From JAIQFF01 sp963725615 (lineage in GTDB: Bacteria; Acidobacteriota; Terriglobia; Terriglobales; Acidobacteriaceae), in NCBI GenBank assembly GCA_963725615.1, contig CAVRZO010000014.1, forward strand, positions 1 to 64,000: 64,000 bases of DNA. Reading direction: 5' to 3'. Both the position numbers and the translations under genes were made by a program. The notes beneath the pieces are model-generated. The model was given only the letters and a program-made list of their open reading frames with translations. It searched no databases and was not told the DNA's origin. Position 1 is the stretch's first letter; each line of letters opens with the position of its first letter. Shown here in pieces: positions 1 through 7,724 of this stretch.

Positions 1-173
1 TCTTCGTCCACCAGGGTCAGGCGATACAAGAGGCGCTCAATGGGACGCATCACGGGGTCGAGAAAAGTGCGCTCCCGGCTGAAGACGCGCGCCAAAAACA
101 CGCCCACTGGCTTGGTGATGGCCAATAACACGGCGAGATAAACGATGATCTGGAGCCACCCATTTACAGTCAT
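1..173 (-). CDS. kdpA: KdpA, K+-transporting ATPase subunit A (N-terminus only)
   Basis: This is the first 57 codons of the potassium-binding, channel-like subunit of the high-affinity Kdp ATPase of the inner membrane. The gene runs off the window edge. The translation begins MTVNGWLQIIVYLAVLLAIT and continues into KPVG and a FSRERTFLDPV stretch, which is the typical start of KdpA with its first transmembrane helix. It follows kdpF by 19 bp on the same strand, the usual kdpFA order. The family assignment rests on the recognisable N-terminus and the kdp neighbours. The rest of the protein cannot be seen. Confidence 0.9.
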   Translation of the reverse strand, partial: MTVNGWLQIIVYLAVLLAITKPVGVFLARVFSRERTFLDPVMRPIERLLYRLTLVDE

Positions 174-192
174 TGGAATTAGAACCTCGGAA

Positions 193-282
193 CTAGAACC
201 TCTCCGGTCTTAGCAGGGCATACAGCAGGTAAACCATCAGTCCTGCACTCACAACCAGCATGATGATTGATTCAACATCCAT
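193..282 (-). CDS. kdpF: KdpF, small stabilising subunit of the Kdp ATPase
   Basis: This is a 29-residue single-span membrane peptide starting MDVESIIMLVVSAGLMVYLL and ending ALLRPERF. The length, the central hydrophobic helix and the terminal LxxPExF signature are those of KdpF, which stabilises the KdpFABC complex in the inner membrane. It lies 19 bp upstream of kdpA and 11 bp downstream of another tiny membrane-peptide gene on the same strand. An ATG overlapping a few bases upstream is in another frame. It is easily missed by gene finders because of its size. Confidence 0.88.
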   Translation of the reverse strand: MDVESIIMLVVSAGLMVYLLYALLRPERF

Positions 283-293
283 GGCATTTCACC

Positions 294-380
294 TTAGCGA
301 ATGCGATCGCAGAACTTCACATATGCGATGGAAATCAGAAAAAAGGCGATTGTTGCTGCGACGAAAATAATGTCTCGCAT
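294..380 (-). CDS. 28-residue membrane peptide of the kdp operon
   Basis: This short frame encodes MRDIIFVAATIAFFLISIAY followed by VKFCDRIR, one transmembrane helix with a positively charged, Cys-containing tail. A short peptide ending in a YVxFCDR-like motif is, as I recall, often found just before kdpF in acidobacteria and proteobacteria, usually left unannotated or mislabelled. It is spaced 11 bp from kdpF and 28 bp from the preceding gene, so it is probably translated from the same mRNA. A role as an extra Kdp subunit or regulator is inference only. Confidence 0.6.
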   Translation of the reverse strand: MRDIIFVAATIAFFLISIAYVKFCDRIR

Positions 381-408
381 ATTCGGGTTCTCCGGTCCTT
401 ACTCAGCC

Positions 409-792
409 CTAGCTCGAGCGATAACGGCGTTGTCCTGGGAAATTGATTTCTGGGCTCGGCCGGTCGAGCCTGACCACGTCAAGCCGATCAAACGAGAGGT
501 CGCTATTCCTGCGGCCGGCATTGGAGGCGAGGGCCGTCGTAATTCTGACAACTCCCATCGCAACGTAGGCCGCGGGACCGATGGCAGGCATGCGAGACGG
601 AGCCGGTGGGCAGGCAATGTCTGCCTCCGAGTGTACACCCCGGGGTCGAAGCGCGTACGCGGGACGTGCGTTCTTCTCCTCAAGCGTCAGTGCGACAAAG
701 AAACGGATCATGAATCCGATCCCCAGAACGCATGCCGACAGGACGATCGTGGTGACGACGGCGGGACTCGCGACTGTCTCCAAGGTGGTCAT
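409..792 (-). CDS. Unknown protein, putative first gene of the kdp operon
   Basis: I do not recognise this 127-residue protein. Residues about 10-36 form a hydrophobic segment (VVTTIVLSACVLGIGFMIRF), followed by a charged, Arg/Pro-rich tail with no obvious fold. It starts with ATG preceded by an AGAGGT ribosome-binding site, lies directly downstream of the KdpE-like box and upstream of the two small kdp peptides, all on the same strand. That position suggests a Kdp-associated membrane protein. The weak point is that only the N-terminal third looks protein-like, so it could be a shorter peptide or a decayed gene. Confidence 0.45.
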   Translation of the reverse strand: MTTLETVASPAVVTTIVLSACVLGIGFMIRFFVALTLEEKNARPAYALRPRGVHSEADIACPPAPSRMPAIGPAAYVAMGVVRITTALASNAGRRNSDLSFDRLDVVRLDRPSPEINFPGQRRYRSS

Positions 793-847
793 TGTGACCT
801 CTCAATAAGCATTGGATTGTCTTGGACATAAAGTTTGTATAAGAAGT

Positions 848-867
848 GCGTAAAAAAGTCGTAAAGC
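848..867 (-). promoter_or_regulatory. Candidate KdpE binding box upstream of the kdp structural genes
   Basis: Read on the minus strand this is GCTTTACGACTTTTTTACGC, two TTTACG units 11 bp apart with a T-rich spacer. It closely resembles the E. coli kdpFABC operator, which is a T-rich site with TTTATA and TTTACA units. It lies about 55 bp upstream of the first structural-side gene, with TATACA and TTTATG hexamers between, a sensible position for activator binding. The match was made by eye. Confidence 0.5.
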
Positions 868-965
868 AGCCATCAAGCTGACCACGAACGACTTAAAGAA
901 GAATGTGGGCGCGAGCGTCCGCGTCATTGCAGGGTTCAGATCCGGTCAGGATGACCGAGGGAGAA

Positions 966-1664
966 TCAGGCTTCGCCGGCGGGTTCGAAGCGATATCCGA
1001 CCCATGGTTCGGTGATGATGTAGTGGGGCGTTTCCGCGGCCTCTATTTTCTTGCGTAGCTGCCCCACCAGCACCCGCAGATGTTCCGGCTGTTCGAGACT
1101 ATTGGGTCCCCAGATGGCGAGCAGAAGAGTGCGATGCGTAACCACTCTGCCGGCATGTCGCGCCAGGTAGAGCAGAAGTTCGAATTCCTTGGGGGTAAGA
1201 CGTACTTCGCTATTTTTGACCGAAACCCGGAACGCGTCCGCATCGATCTTGAAATCTCCGATAGCAATGCTTCGTTGGGAAGCGTCCTCAGTCGGCTGCG
1301 TCCGGGCCAGGTTTCTGCGTACCCGCGCCAGCAGTTCGTCCATGCCGATCGGCTTGGTGACGTAGTCGTCGGCACCGGCATCAAGCGCCTCGACTTTAGT
1401 TTTTTCCTCGCCTTTGACGGACAACACGATGATGGGCACGGTGGACTCCGCGCGCAGCTGCCGGCACAGTTCAATGCCACTCATGTTGGGCATGGAAACG
1501 TCCGTGATCACCAGGTCGGGCTGCCACTCTCGCGCCAATCGCAGGCCGCTGTGACCGTCGTCGGCGGTACGGACTTCGTAGCCGCTGCCGGTCAGAGCCG
1601 TGCGCAAGACGCGCGTGATCTGCGGCTCGTCATCCACCACCAGGATACGTTTTTTATCGGCCAT
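966..1664 (-). CDS. kdpE: KdpE, OmpR-family response regulator
   Basis: This 232-residue two-component response regulator would switch on kdpFABC when phosphorylated by the Kdp sensor kinase under low K+ or osmotic stress. The receiver domain covers residues 1-120, with the acidic pair in VVDDEPQ, phosphoacceptor D55 in LVITDVSMPNMSG, S82 and K104 (YVTKPI). An OmpR/PhoB winged-helix DNA-binding domain follows at about 130-229 (LTPKEFELLLYLARHAGRVV). It begins with ATG 6 bp after the kdpD sensory-half gene and is surely co-transcribed with it. It has normal length and all key residues. Confidence 0.95.
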   Translation of the reverse strand: MADKKRILVVDDEPQITRVLRTALTGSGYEVRTADDGHSGLRLAREWQPDLVITDVSMPNMSGIELCRQLRAESTVPIIVLSVKGEEKTKVEALDAGADDYVTKPIGMDELLARVRRNLARTQPTEDASQRSIAIGDFKIDADAFRVSVKNSEVRLTPKEFELLLYLARHAGRVVTHRTLLLAIWGPNSLEQPEHLRVLVGQLRKKIEAAETPHYIITEPWVGYRFEPAGEA

Positions 1665-1670
1665 ATGAGC

Positions 1671-2801
1671 CTACGAGGATTGCTGAGTGACAATGTGGAC
1701 ATCCACCGGCGGCGCGTCCCGAAGAAACTTGTGGATGGCATTGAGGTACAAGTATCGCTTCCAGCCTTTCACGGCAGAGTGACCAAACACGACCTGGGTG
1801 ATGTGCTTCTCCCGCACAAATCCGGCGACCGCTTTCGCCACCGTGGGTGACTCTAACTTGACCACCTGGGCTCCCACCGCTTCGGCGAACCGAATGTTGG
1901 ATGCGAGAGACCGCTGGTTGGCTTCGTTGTCGTCCACTCCGATGTCCACGTAGACCACGTACAACTCTCCATCCAGTCTCTTCGCCATGCGGGCCGCGCG
2001 GGCAATCAGTTGTTGTGCCGCCGGATTGGAACTGATTGCGACTGCGAATCTCTCCCGTATCCCCAGGTTGCGGTCGCCGCCCTCCTTGCCCTCTTTGTCG
2101 AGGTAGGTTTCGAGACTGCGGTCAACTTCCTGGGCCACTTCCTGTAAAGCCAGTTCGCGGAGAGCAATCAGGGTTCCGGGGCGGAAAAAATTCGAGAGCG
2201 CTTTCTCGGCGCGGTCCAGCGGATAAATATCGCCGCGCCGCATGCGGGTCTGCAGCGCTTCCGGCGTAAGGTCCGCCATGACGACTTCCCGTACCCGCTT
2301 CATCACCCAGTCGGGGACAGTTTCCCGCACCGTGACGCCGCTGATTCGCTGCACGCTGGGAGCGACACTCTCCAGGTGCTGGACATTCATCGTGGTCAGG
2401 ACGCAAATGTCATTGTCTACCAACTCCAGAACGTCTTCGTAGCGTTTGCGATGCCGGCTGCCTTCAATGTTGGTGTGGGCCAGCTCATCCACCAGCACCA
2501 CGGCCGGCTTGCGGGCCAGAATGGCGTCCAGGTCCATCTCCTCGAAGACGGTGCCTTTGTATTCGAGTTTCTTTCTGGGGACGGTCTCGAGCTTCTGGGC
2601 CAGTTCAACCACTCCCTTGCGGCCGTGGGTCTCGACCATGCCGATGACTACATCTTCGCCTCGGCTCTTCCGCCGGATGGCCTCGCTCAACATGCTGTAG
2701 GTTTTTCCTACACCCGGTGCGTATCCGAGAAAAAGTTTGAGCGTGCCGCCTTTTTTTTCTGGCGCGGCTTCTTCAAGCCATTGCTCTGGAGTCTTGGTCA
2801 C
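1671..2801 (-). CDS. kdpD: KdpD sensory half (KdpD N-domain plus UspA domain), no kinase domain
   Basis: This 376-residue protein corresponds only to the cytoplasmic N-terminal half of KdpD. Residues 26-34 form the Walker A motif GYAPGVGKT, and VVLVDELAHTN at about 100-110 is the Walker B-type signature of the KdpD family. A universal-stress-protein-like domain fills about 245-370. The transmembrane, HisKA and HATPase parts are absent and are encoded by the divergent gene starting at 2860. Truncated KdpD proteins are known from some cyanobacteria and Deinococcus. Here the protein stops cleanly with its own stop codon and is followed 6 bp later by kdpE. Confidence 0.92.
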   Translation of the reverse strand: MTKTPEQWLEEAAPEKKGGTLKLFLGYAPGVGKTYSMLSEAIRRKSRGEDVVIGMVETHGRKGVVELAQKLETVPRKKLEYKGTVFEEMDLDAILARKPAVVLVDELAHTNIEGSRHRKRYEDVLELVDNDICVLTTMNVQHLESVAPSVQRISGVTVRETVPDWVMKRVREVVMADLTPEALQTRMRRGDIYPLDRAEKALSNFFRPGTLIALRELALQEVAQEVDRSLETYLDKEGKEGGDRNLGIRERFAVAISSNPAAQQLIARAARMAKRLDGELYVVYVDIGVDDNEANQRSLASNIRFAEAVGAQVVKLESPTVAKAVAGFVREKHITQVVFGHSAVKGWKRYLYLNAIHKFLRDAPPVDVHIVTQQSS

Positions 2802-2859
2802 TGCCGCCTATTGTCGTAGACGGCGTCCAATTTGTCGATATCGGCTACAATCGCTGAGC

Positions 2860-4296
2860 GTGAATCGTTCAGCGCTCAGAGTGGGACTCCGTTTTGCTGC
2901 GTGCGCAGTGGCGCTGCTCGTCGTGGTGCGTCTCTACACCAAAGTCATTCACGTAAATCCCACGACGGTTGCGCTGACGTTTCTGGTTTCCGTGCTGATC
3001 GTGTCTGCGTTGTGGGGTCTGCGTTATGCGTTGTTCACCGCGTTCGTTGCAGCGGCGGCGTTCAACTACTATTTCTTGCCGCCCACCGGTACCTTTACCG
3101 TCGCCGACACCCAAAATTGGGTTGCCCTGTTTGCGCTTCTGACCACCGCCGTGATTGCCAGCCAATTGTCAGACCGGGCCCGCCGGCAGGCGGACGATGC
3201 CGTGGGCAGGCGTCGCGAACTCGAACGGCTTTACAGCTTCAGCCAGCAATTGCTCACGGCGGACAACGTTCTGCAATTGCTGAATGCAGTGCCGCATCAT
3301 GTGGTGGAATCATTCGGCGTAGCTGCGGCGGTGGTCTATGTTCCGGACAAGGGCAACGTCTATCGCTCAGGCGCTGAAGTGCCTGAACTGGATGTGGACC
3401 AGCTGAAGTCCATCATCGCGCGCGGCGAGCCCATGGTGGACGACGCTCGCAACCTGAGCTACACGCCGCTGAAGATGGGCGTCAGAACCGTGGGGGCGAT
3501 CGGCGTAGCGGGAAATCTTTCCCGGCAAACTCTGGCCGCCGTGGGAAGTTTGATCGCTATCGCGGTGGAGCGTGCCAATGCGGTAGAGACCCTGGCCCGT
3601 TCTGAAGGGGCGCGCGAAGGCGAACGGTTGCGTTCCGCCATTCTCGATTCCGTCACCCACGAATTCCGAACTCCTCTGACTTCGATCAAAGCCTCGATTA
3701 CCAGCCTGCTTTCGACCCCCGGCCTGAGTCCCGATGATCGCCAGGAGTTAATGACGGTGATCAACGAAGAAAGCGATCGACTGAACCGGCTCGTGGGTGA
3801 GGCGGCGGAAGTGGCGCAGCTCGAGTCCCACGAATTTCAACTCGACCTGCAGGATCGGCGCGTGCTCGACGTGGTACAGGCCGCTGTGGGAGAGGTCAAA
3901 CAGGTCCTGGGCAAACATCCGACCGAGGTCCGGGTGCCGGCCGAGATTATGGTGCGTTTGGACGCAGACCGGGTCAAGGAAGTCCTGGTTCAGTTGTTGG
4001 AGAACGCCGCCAAGTATTCACCCCCTGAATCTCCTATCCGGATTACGGCTGAGTTGAAAGGCGCCAACCTGGAAGTCAGTGTCGCCGACCAGGGTGCCGG
4101 GATTGAAGACATGGAACAGGTGCTGATCTTCGACAAGTTCTATCGCGGCAAGAACCAGCGCTACCGGGTGCAGGGCACGGGCATGGGTCTGGCCATCGCG
4201 CGCGCCATTGTCGAAGCCCATGGGGGCAAGATCGGCGTTACCAGCCAGCTGGGGTGTGGTTCGGTGTTTTATTTTATTTTGCCGGTGCGGTCGTAG
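2860..4296 (+). CDS. KdpD-type membrane histidine kinase (separate C-terminal half)
   Basis: This 478-residue protein has four hydrophobic segments (DUF4118/KdpD membrane module, residues about 10-110), a GAF-like sensor region (about 145-245), a HisKA helix with H267 in VTHEFRTPLTSI, and a HATPase domain with ENAAKYS, DQGAGI and GTGMGLAIA boxes. Together with the divergent 376-residue gene it makes up one complete KdpD. The GTG at 2860 was chosen because an upstream in-frame ATG at 2737 lies inside the opposite-strand gene. The start-to-start gap is 58 bp, so both promoters must be compact. It presumably phosphorylates KdpE. Its 3' end overlaps the convergent phosphatase gene by 28 bp. Confidence 0.9.
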   Translation: MNRSALRVGLRFAACAVALLVVVRLYTKVIHVNPTTVALTFLVSVLIVSALWGLRYALFTAFVAAAAFNYYFLPPTGTFTVADTQNWVALFALLTTAVIASQLSDRARRQADDAVGRRRELERLYSFSQQLLTADNVLQLLNAVPHHVVESFGVAAAVVYVPDKGNVYRSGAEVPELDVDQLKSIIARGEPMVDDARNLSYTPLKMGVRTVGAIGVAGNLSRQTLAAVGSLIAIAVERANAVETLARSEGAREGERLRSAILDSVTHEFRTPLTSIKASITSLLSTPGLSPDDRQELMTVINEESDRLNRLVGEAAEVAQLESHEFQLDLQDRRVLDVVQAAVGEVKQVLGKHPTEVRVPAEIMVRLDADRVKEVLVQLLENAAKYSPPESPIRITAELKGANLEVSVADQGAGIEDMEQVLIFDKFYRGKNQRYRVQGTGMGLAIARAIVEAHGGKIGVTSQLGCGSVFYFILPVRS

Positions 4297-5141
4297 GGGA
4301 AAGGCTTTCGAGCGGCAGAGCGCGATCCTGGCTGGCCGGTATCACGGTAGCGGAGCAGCACCAGCGCAGTGACATCGTTGTGCGTGGGGGCGGCCTCGAG
4401 GAATTGCTCGGCCGCTTGGAGAATCGCCAGACACAAATCTTGCGCGGTGAGGGCGGACGCTCCCTGGAAACTTTTCTTGGCGCCCTCCAGGCCGAATTCC
4501 TCATCGTTGTGCTCGGCTTCAATGATTCCGCGGGACACCAGCAAGAGCGCCGCTCCCGGCCCCAGCCCGCAGGTCGAGGCGCTCTGGGTGGCATGGGAAA
4601 AAATGCCGAGCGGCAGGCCGCTCGCTTCCAGCTGCGTGATTCCGGAATCGTCGCGAAGCAATGCCGGCGTATGACCGGCATTGATGTAGCAGACCGTACC
4701 CAGGTCTTCGTTGTAGCAGCCGACAAATGCGGGACAGCTGCGAATGCCGCCGGCAACGTCAAGGATGGTGCGGTTGATTTCGTGGCACAGCCCAACCATC
4801 GCTTCGGTCTCGTTGAAATCGTTGCCCGCAAAAAGCTTGGGCGCGATAATTCGGAAGGTATTCTGGGCGGCGATCAAGATCGCTCGCGTGTCCTCTCTGC
4901 GGCCGGCCAGGTCGAACAAGCCGAACAGCACGCGGGATGGACCAACCCGCAGGAACTCGTAGAAATCGCCGGCCAGGCGCTGGCTGTGGTACACCGCGGC
5001 GATTTCGGCACAGCGCAATAGAGGTACGTCGGAATGCCGCGGGTCGGTACGCGCATCCACTTCGCGGCGCCCGAACAGGGAGCGTACCAGGTCGGCCGGC
5101 GGCAGAGTCAGCGCGCGAATGATTCCTGCTTTTCGTATCAT
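4269..5141 (-). CDS. SpoIIE-family PP2C serine phosphatase
   Basis: This 290-residue protein carries the SpoIIE/RsbU phosphatase fold. The metal-binding signature GDFYEFL lies at about 58-64, followed by LFGLFDLAGR, the INAGHTPALL motif and a C-terminal NDVTALVLLRYR. The Asp in the usual DVxGHG-like position is present as FDLAG, but the following residues are atypical. Proteins of this type dephosphorylate anti-sigma-factor antagonists or act as output of signalling proteins. No sensor domain is attached, so input may come from a partner. It converges on the KdpD kinase gene with a 28 bp overlap of coding ends. Confidence 0.85.
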   Translation of the reverse strand: MIRKAGIIRALTLPPADLVRSLFGRREVDARTDPRHSDVPLLRCAEIAAVYHSQRLAGDFYEFLRVGPSRVLFGLFDLAGRREDTRAILIAAQNTFRIIAPKLFAGNDFNETEAMVGLCHEINRTILDVAGGIRSCPAFVGCYNEDLGTVCYINAGHTPALLRDDSGITQLEASGLPLGIFSHATQSASTCGLGPGAALLLVSRGIIEAEHNDEEFGLEGAKKSFQGASALTAQDLCLAILQAAEQFLEAAPTHNDVTALVLLRYRDTGQPGSRSAARKPFPYDRTGKIK

Positions 5142-6072
5142 TGGTTAAAGTACGTCGACCTTCCGCCAATTCCCCAGCGGGACCCGGAGTACGAGCCTCT
5201 CCGAATGCGCAGTGTTGCCTCACCGCTTAATCGGCATTTCTTCCCGAGAGCGTTAGAGATCCGCGTTCGGCGGCAGTTTGTCAGGTCTGGTTGGCTCAAT
5301 ATACACAAGCGTTTGCCGGCGCTGGTCTCTTATTGTCCGCGTCGGTAAACCGACTTCCAACTGTCTTTCGCCTGCCGAATTCTCCGCGATGGCACAATGC
5401 CGGAGTGGTCCTGGCCTGAGGCTCCGCATGCAAGATGCTGGGAGATGCGGGGCCTCGGCCGCTCAAAATCCTCTCCGTCGACCCACTCCTGCCTTGCAAC
5501 TTACGGACGCGATCTTGTAGCCCACTGGTGCTGGTTAGCTGGCACTACGGGGCCATTTACGTTAGTCAGAGATAAATCTAGGCTGCGGTTGAGCAGTTCT
5601 GGGGGAGGGCTGTTCGACGGGCGTCCCAAGACTCAAACCTGGGTCTGGGGCGCTTTCGTTTTTCCCCCAACCAAACTAACGGGGCCAGGTGGGTTTTAAG
5701 TAGCGCCGACGTCCCGCCGGCTGTCTGGTAGGCGTCCGGCCCACCCATCGGGCCGGCCGGAGGCCGGCACTACTTAAAAGAGGCGCCCATTTTCTTGCCC
5801 CGCGGAGCGCTAGACATCAGGGGCAGTGTCCCTCTGGATGTGCAAATCCCAAAGGTTGTACACATCCCCACGCTGCGGACGCTACCTAGGGGGCGAACCT
5901 GAGTTTGCGACTAAGTGGCACCATCCACGAGGGTTAGGGACCCGTTGGCCGCCGACATAAAGCCTATCCCGAGGCTATTACGGTGCGGTGCCGGGAAATA
6001 GGCCATCGCTTCCACAAGCTTTCCACAGTATGTGGCAGTGGAGTTGTTGCCGGGACAAGTCGCAGAATCGCC
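5142..6072. other. Gene-free stretch of about 930 bp downstream of dnaB
   Basis: No frame here shows a recognisable protein. The stretch holds a GC-rich palindromic repeat (5699-5775) and several short inverted repeats (for example CCTATCCCGAGG-type at about 5962). The short open frames have no ribosome-binding sites and no family resemblance. It may contain decayed coding material or an unrecognised RNA. Confidence 0.4.
5699..5775. repeat. Palindromic intergenic repeat, family H
   Basis: It contains GTAGCGCCGACGTCCCGCCGG and, on the far side, CGGCCGGAGGCCGGCACTAC, able to fold into a GC-rich hairpin. The left arm reappears in opposite orientation at 54738-54766, in front of pyrH. Confidence 0.6.
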
Positions 6073-7440
6073 TTATTCCGATTCCCCCATACCGTCCTGT
6101 GCCATGGACTCGAAGCGGGTGGACCGCTTGACGAAAGCCATCTTCACTCGGCCGGTGGGGCCGTTGCGCTGCTTGGCAATAATGATCTCGGCGACGCCAT
6201 CCAGTTCGGGTTCGTCGGGCTTGTAAACCTCTTCGCGGAAGATGAATGCCACCACGTCGGCGTCCTGCTCGATCGATCCCGATTCGCGCAGGTCGGCGAG
6301 TTGGGGACGGTGGTCGCCGCCCCGGCTCTCCGGTGCACGACTTAGCTGGGAGAGCGCCACCACCGGCACCTTGAGCTCCTTGGCCAATCCCTTCAGTCCG
6401 CGCGAGATCGCGGACACTTCCTGGGTCCGGTTCTCGTAGCGCCGGCTTCCGCCCGACATGAGCTGCAGGTAATCCACGATGATCAGATCGAGTCTCCCCT
6501 GGGCCTGCTGCAGCCGCCGTGCCTTGGCACGCATTTCGCTCAGGCTGATGCCCGGCGTGTCATCGATGAAAATAGGCGCGTGCGCCAGTTGCTCCATAGC
6601 GTGAACGACTTTGTCCATATCGTCACGCCACAGCGAACCGGTGCGCATCTTGTGCGAGTCCACGCGCGCCTTCGAGCAGAGCAGCCGAAGCAGCAGGGCC
6701 TCGCGCGACATTTCGAGCGAGAACATGCCGACCACTTTCTGGTCTTCGATAGAGGCGTTCTCGGCAATGTTCATGGCGAAGGCAGTCTTCCCCATGGAGG
6801 GCCGGGCAGCGATGATAATGAGGTCGGAGCGCTGCAAGCCGCTGGTCATCTCGTCGAGATCGGTGTAGTGCGTCGCCAGTCCGGTGATGCGCTGCCCTTT
6901 TTGCAGCAGCGCGTCAACCGAGCCGAACGATTCCTTGACGATTTCCTGCACGCCCATGAAGCCTCGGCCGATGCGCTTTTCCGACAGTTGCAGGATGGCG
7001 GCTTCGACGTCGTTGAGAACCTCTTCCGCGGGATCGCTCTGATCCGCGGCGCGGGCAATCGCAGAATTCGCGGTGTGGATCAGTCCGCGCAGCAGAGCCT
7101 TGTCGCGAACAATTTTGATGTAATGCTCGATGCTGGGGCGATCGGGGACGCCGTCCACCAGGCCCGAGATGTAGCCAACATCGCCGATGGCCTCCAGTTC
7201 CTTGTGGCGGTCGAACTCCTCGACCAGCGTGATCATGTCGATCGGCCGGGAAGACTCGGCCAAGTCCATCATGCGGGTGTAAATGCGGCGGTGAGAGTCG
7301 AGCGAAAAATCTTCCGGCTTGAGATGCTCGGCCGCCTGGTTGTAAGAGAAATTATCCAGCAGGATGGCGCCGAGAATGGAACGTTCGGCTTCCACGTTGG
7401 CGGGGAGGCTGTGCGTGAGACTGTAGTCGGTGGTTGCCAA
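6073..7440 (-). CDS. dnaB: DnaB replicative DNA helicase
   Basis: This 455-residue hexameric helicase unwinds DNA at the replication fork and interacts with primase. The DnaB N-terminal domain (PANVEAERSILGAILLDN) is at residues 13-30 and the RecA-like ATPase begins near 190, with Walker A in ARPSMGKTA (212-220), Walker B LIIVDYLQLMSG and the conserved RGLKGLAKELKVPVVALSQL. The start codon is TTG, read from the sequence; the conserved N-terminus supports it. The gene has its own promoter about 135 bp upstream. The usual rplI neighbour is absent. Confidence 0.97.
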   Translation of the reverse strand: MATTDYSLTHSLPANVEAERSILGAILLDNFSYNQAAEHLKPEDFSLDSHRRIYTRMMDLAESSRPIDMITLVEEFDRHKELEAIGDVGYISGLVDGVPDRPSIEHYIKIVRDKALLRGLIHTANSAIARAADQSDPAEEVLNDVEAAILQLSEKRIGRGFMGVQEIVKESFGSVDALLQKGQRITGLATHYTDLDEMTSGLQRSDLIIIAARPSMGKTAFAMNIAENASIEDQKVVGMFSLEMSREALLLRLLCSKARVDSHKMRTGSLWRDDMDKVVHAMEQLAHAPIFIDDTPGISLSEMRAKARRLQQAQGRLDLIIVDYLQLMSGGSRRYENRTQEVSAISRGLKGLAKELKVPVVALSQLSRAPESRGGDHRPQLADLRESGSIEQDADVVAFIFREEVYKPDEPELDGVAEIIIAKQRNGPTGRVKMAFVKRSTRFESMAQDGMGESE

Positions 7441-7574
7441 AATTTTTATCTGTAAAGATAATTAGCTTTGCAATGCGAAAGCGATACTAGCCGTCCTATG
7501 CTTGTGGACGGCCCGCAAGACCTTCGGAAAACCGGGAACAAACCGATTTTTTTCGGCGGCCTACGTGCAATGCC

Positions 7575-7604
7575 AGTATAGGAGAACAAAAAGCGAATTA
7601 TCAA
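7575..7604 (-). promoter_or_regulatory. Sigma70-type promoter for dnaB
   Basis: On the minus strand TTGATA (7599-7604) and TATACT (7575-7580) are separated by 18 bp. Transcription would start near 7567, giving a leader of about 125 nt before the TTG start of dnaB. Confidence 0.6.
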
Positions 7605-7677
7605 GTGCAAGTATGGTGGCTTGCGGTGGAGATGGGAGTTTCGCTTGATCCGTGCGAATCCGCGAAGATCCGTGGCA

Positions 7678-7724
7678 AAAGAACACAAAATAAATGCGGC
7701 CCAGGCCAGCCACCTGGGCCGCAT
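7678..7724 (-). terminator. Strong intrinsic terminator reading leftward
   Basis: A perfect 12 bp stem (ATGCGGCCCAGG against CCTGGGCCGCAT, 7694-7705 and 7713-7724) with a 7 nt loop is followed, on the minus strand, by TTATTTTGTGTTCTTT. No recognisable minus-strand gene lies immediately upstream, so the transcript it ends is unknown. Confidence 0.75.

Noticed and set aside
2737..2859. Longer N-terminus for the divergent KdpD-type kinase starting at an ATG at 2737
   Set aside because: It would lie inside the opposite-strand kdpD gene, adds a non-conserved Ser/Cys/Arg-rich peptide and has no ribosome-binding site; GTG 2860 fits the membrane module start.
5397..5699. 100-codon frame in the gap downstream of dnaB
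   Set aside because: No ribosome-binding site, no family resemblance, and it crosses into a palindromic repeat.
6010..6035. TTTCCACA-like sequences resembling DnaA boxes near dnaB
   Set aside because: Only imperfect matches to TTATCCACA, too few, and no dnaA or dnaN nearby; not an origin on this evidence.
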